A stretch of 6,081 bases of DNA, from NCBI GenBank assembly GCA_020425835.1, contig JAGQRC010000249.1, forward strand, positions 1 through 6,081, read 5' to 3'. The notes below the pieces were generated by a model. That model was not told the origin of the DNA, did no database searches, and saw only the letters and a program-made list of their open reading frames with translations. The DNA comes from Planctomycetota bacterium (GTDB taxonomy: Bacteria > Planctomycetota > UBA8108 > UBA1146 > JAJFFE01). Positions 5,872 to 6,081 of this stretch are shown in pieces (positions within the stretch are counted from its first letter, which is position 1; each line of letters starts with the position of its first letter). The translations under genes were made by a program, and so were the position numbers.

Positions 5872-6081
5872 GGCGCCCATCCCTCCATCCCGCTCATGCG
5901 CTTTCGCAGAGCTTCGCGACCCGCATGACCGTGCACCCGCACCGTCGACTCCGACAACCCCAGCAGCTCCGCCACCTCGGCGATCTCGAGACCTGCCATC
6001 CGTCGGAGCACCAGCACTTCGCGCTGGCGCGTCGGGAGTTCGAGCAGGTGCGCCCAGAGTCGCTGACGTAGCTCCTCGCGC
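5868..6081 (-). CDS. ECF-type RNA polymerase sigma factor, C-terminal part (region 4), 5' end outside window
   Basis: The minus strand is open from the window edge to the TGA at 5870-5868 and gives the last 70 residues of the protein. They form sigma region 4: LPTRQREVLVLRRMAG, then the helix-turn-helix IAEVAELLGLSESTVRVH, which contacts the -35 element, and GREALRKRM near the end. Spacing and motif order are those of ECF (sigma-70 family group 4) factors. Where most relatives have an LHRAR-like stretch after the recognition helix, this one has GHAGRE, a small oddity. Its stop overlaps the anti-sigma start by four bases (ATGA), so the two are translationally coupled and very likely act as a sigma / anti-sigma pair. 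Regions 1-3 and the promoter of the operon lie beyond 6081. Confidence 0.9.
   Translation of the reverse strand, partial: REELRQRLWAHLLELPTRQREVLVLRRMAGLEIAEVAELLGLSESTVRVHGHAGREALRKRMSGMEGWAP

Noticed and set aside
5872..5880. Alternative anti-sigma start at 5880
   Set aside because: The GGAGG would be only one base from this ATG, while the ATG at 5871 has workable spacing and makes the ATGA overlap with the sigma stop.

Overview
This is a GC-rich window (roughly two-thirds G+C by eye) packed with bacterial genes, with six protein-coding genes of which two run off the edges. The lipobox protein, the secretin-type N-domain protein and the exported Kp43-like subtilase point to a didermous (Gram-negative) bacterium. 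The combination of an ECF sigma / zinc-finger anti-sigma cassette, a large multidomain subtilase and a GNAT-nitrilase fusion would fit Planctomycetota, Myxococcota or a related high-GC phylum. That placement is an inference; no rRNA or marker gene is present.

Layout. Positions 1-2127 (+) hold the 3' part of a secreted S8 (subtilisin-like) protease. It has the catalytic His and Ser, a Kp43-type beta-barrel domain, and two tandem copies of an unrecognised C-terminal module of about 140 residues. It converges on a minus-strand gene (2255-3835) for a GNAT acetyltransferase fused to a carbon-nitrogen hydrolase (nitrilase class 12, RimI-like fusion type). A 237-bp divergent intergenic region (3836-4072) separates that gene from a small plus-strand lipoprotein gene (4073-4426). 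The lipoprotein converges, across a 52-bp gap holding a compact hairpin, on a minus-strand operon.

The operon, in transcription order, is: an ECF-type sigma factor (C-terminal 70 residues, 6081 down to 5868), a membrane-anchored zinc-finger anti-sigma factor (5871-5407, ATGA overlap with the sigma gene), and an exported protein with two NolW/secretin N-domain repeats (5405-4479, one base after the anti-sigma stop). The tight coupling implies that the three products are made together. A plausible reading is a cell-envelope signalling unit: cytoplasmic sigma, inner-membrane anti-sigma with a periplasmic tail, and a periplasmic secretin-like protein without a full secretin channel domain. That third member is the least ordinary part of the window.

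Other points are a perfect 7-bp hairpin that would hide the ribosome-binding site of the GNAT-nitrilase gene, and hairpins in both convergent gaps that may act as two-way terminators without T-tracts. I see no tRNA, rRNA, CRISPR array, insertion sequence or phage gene.
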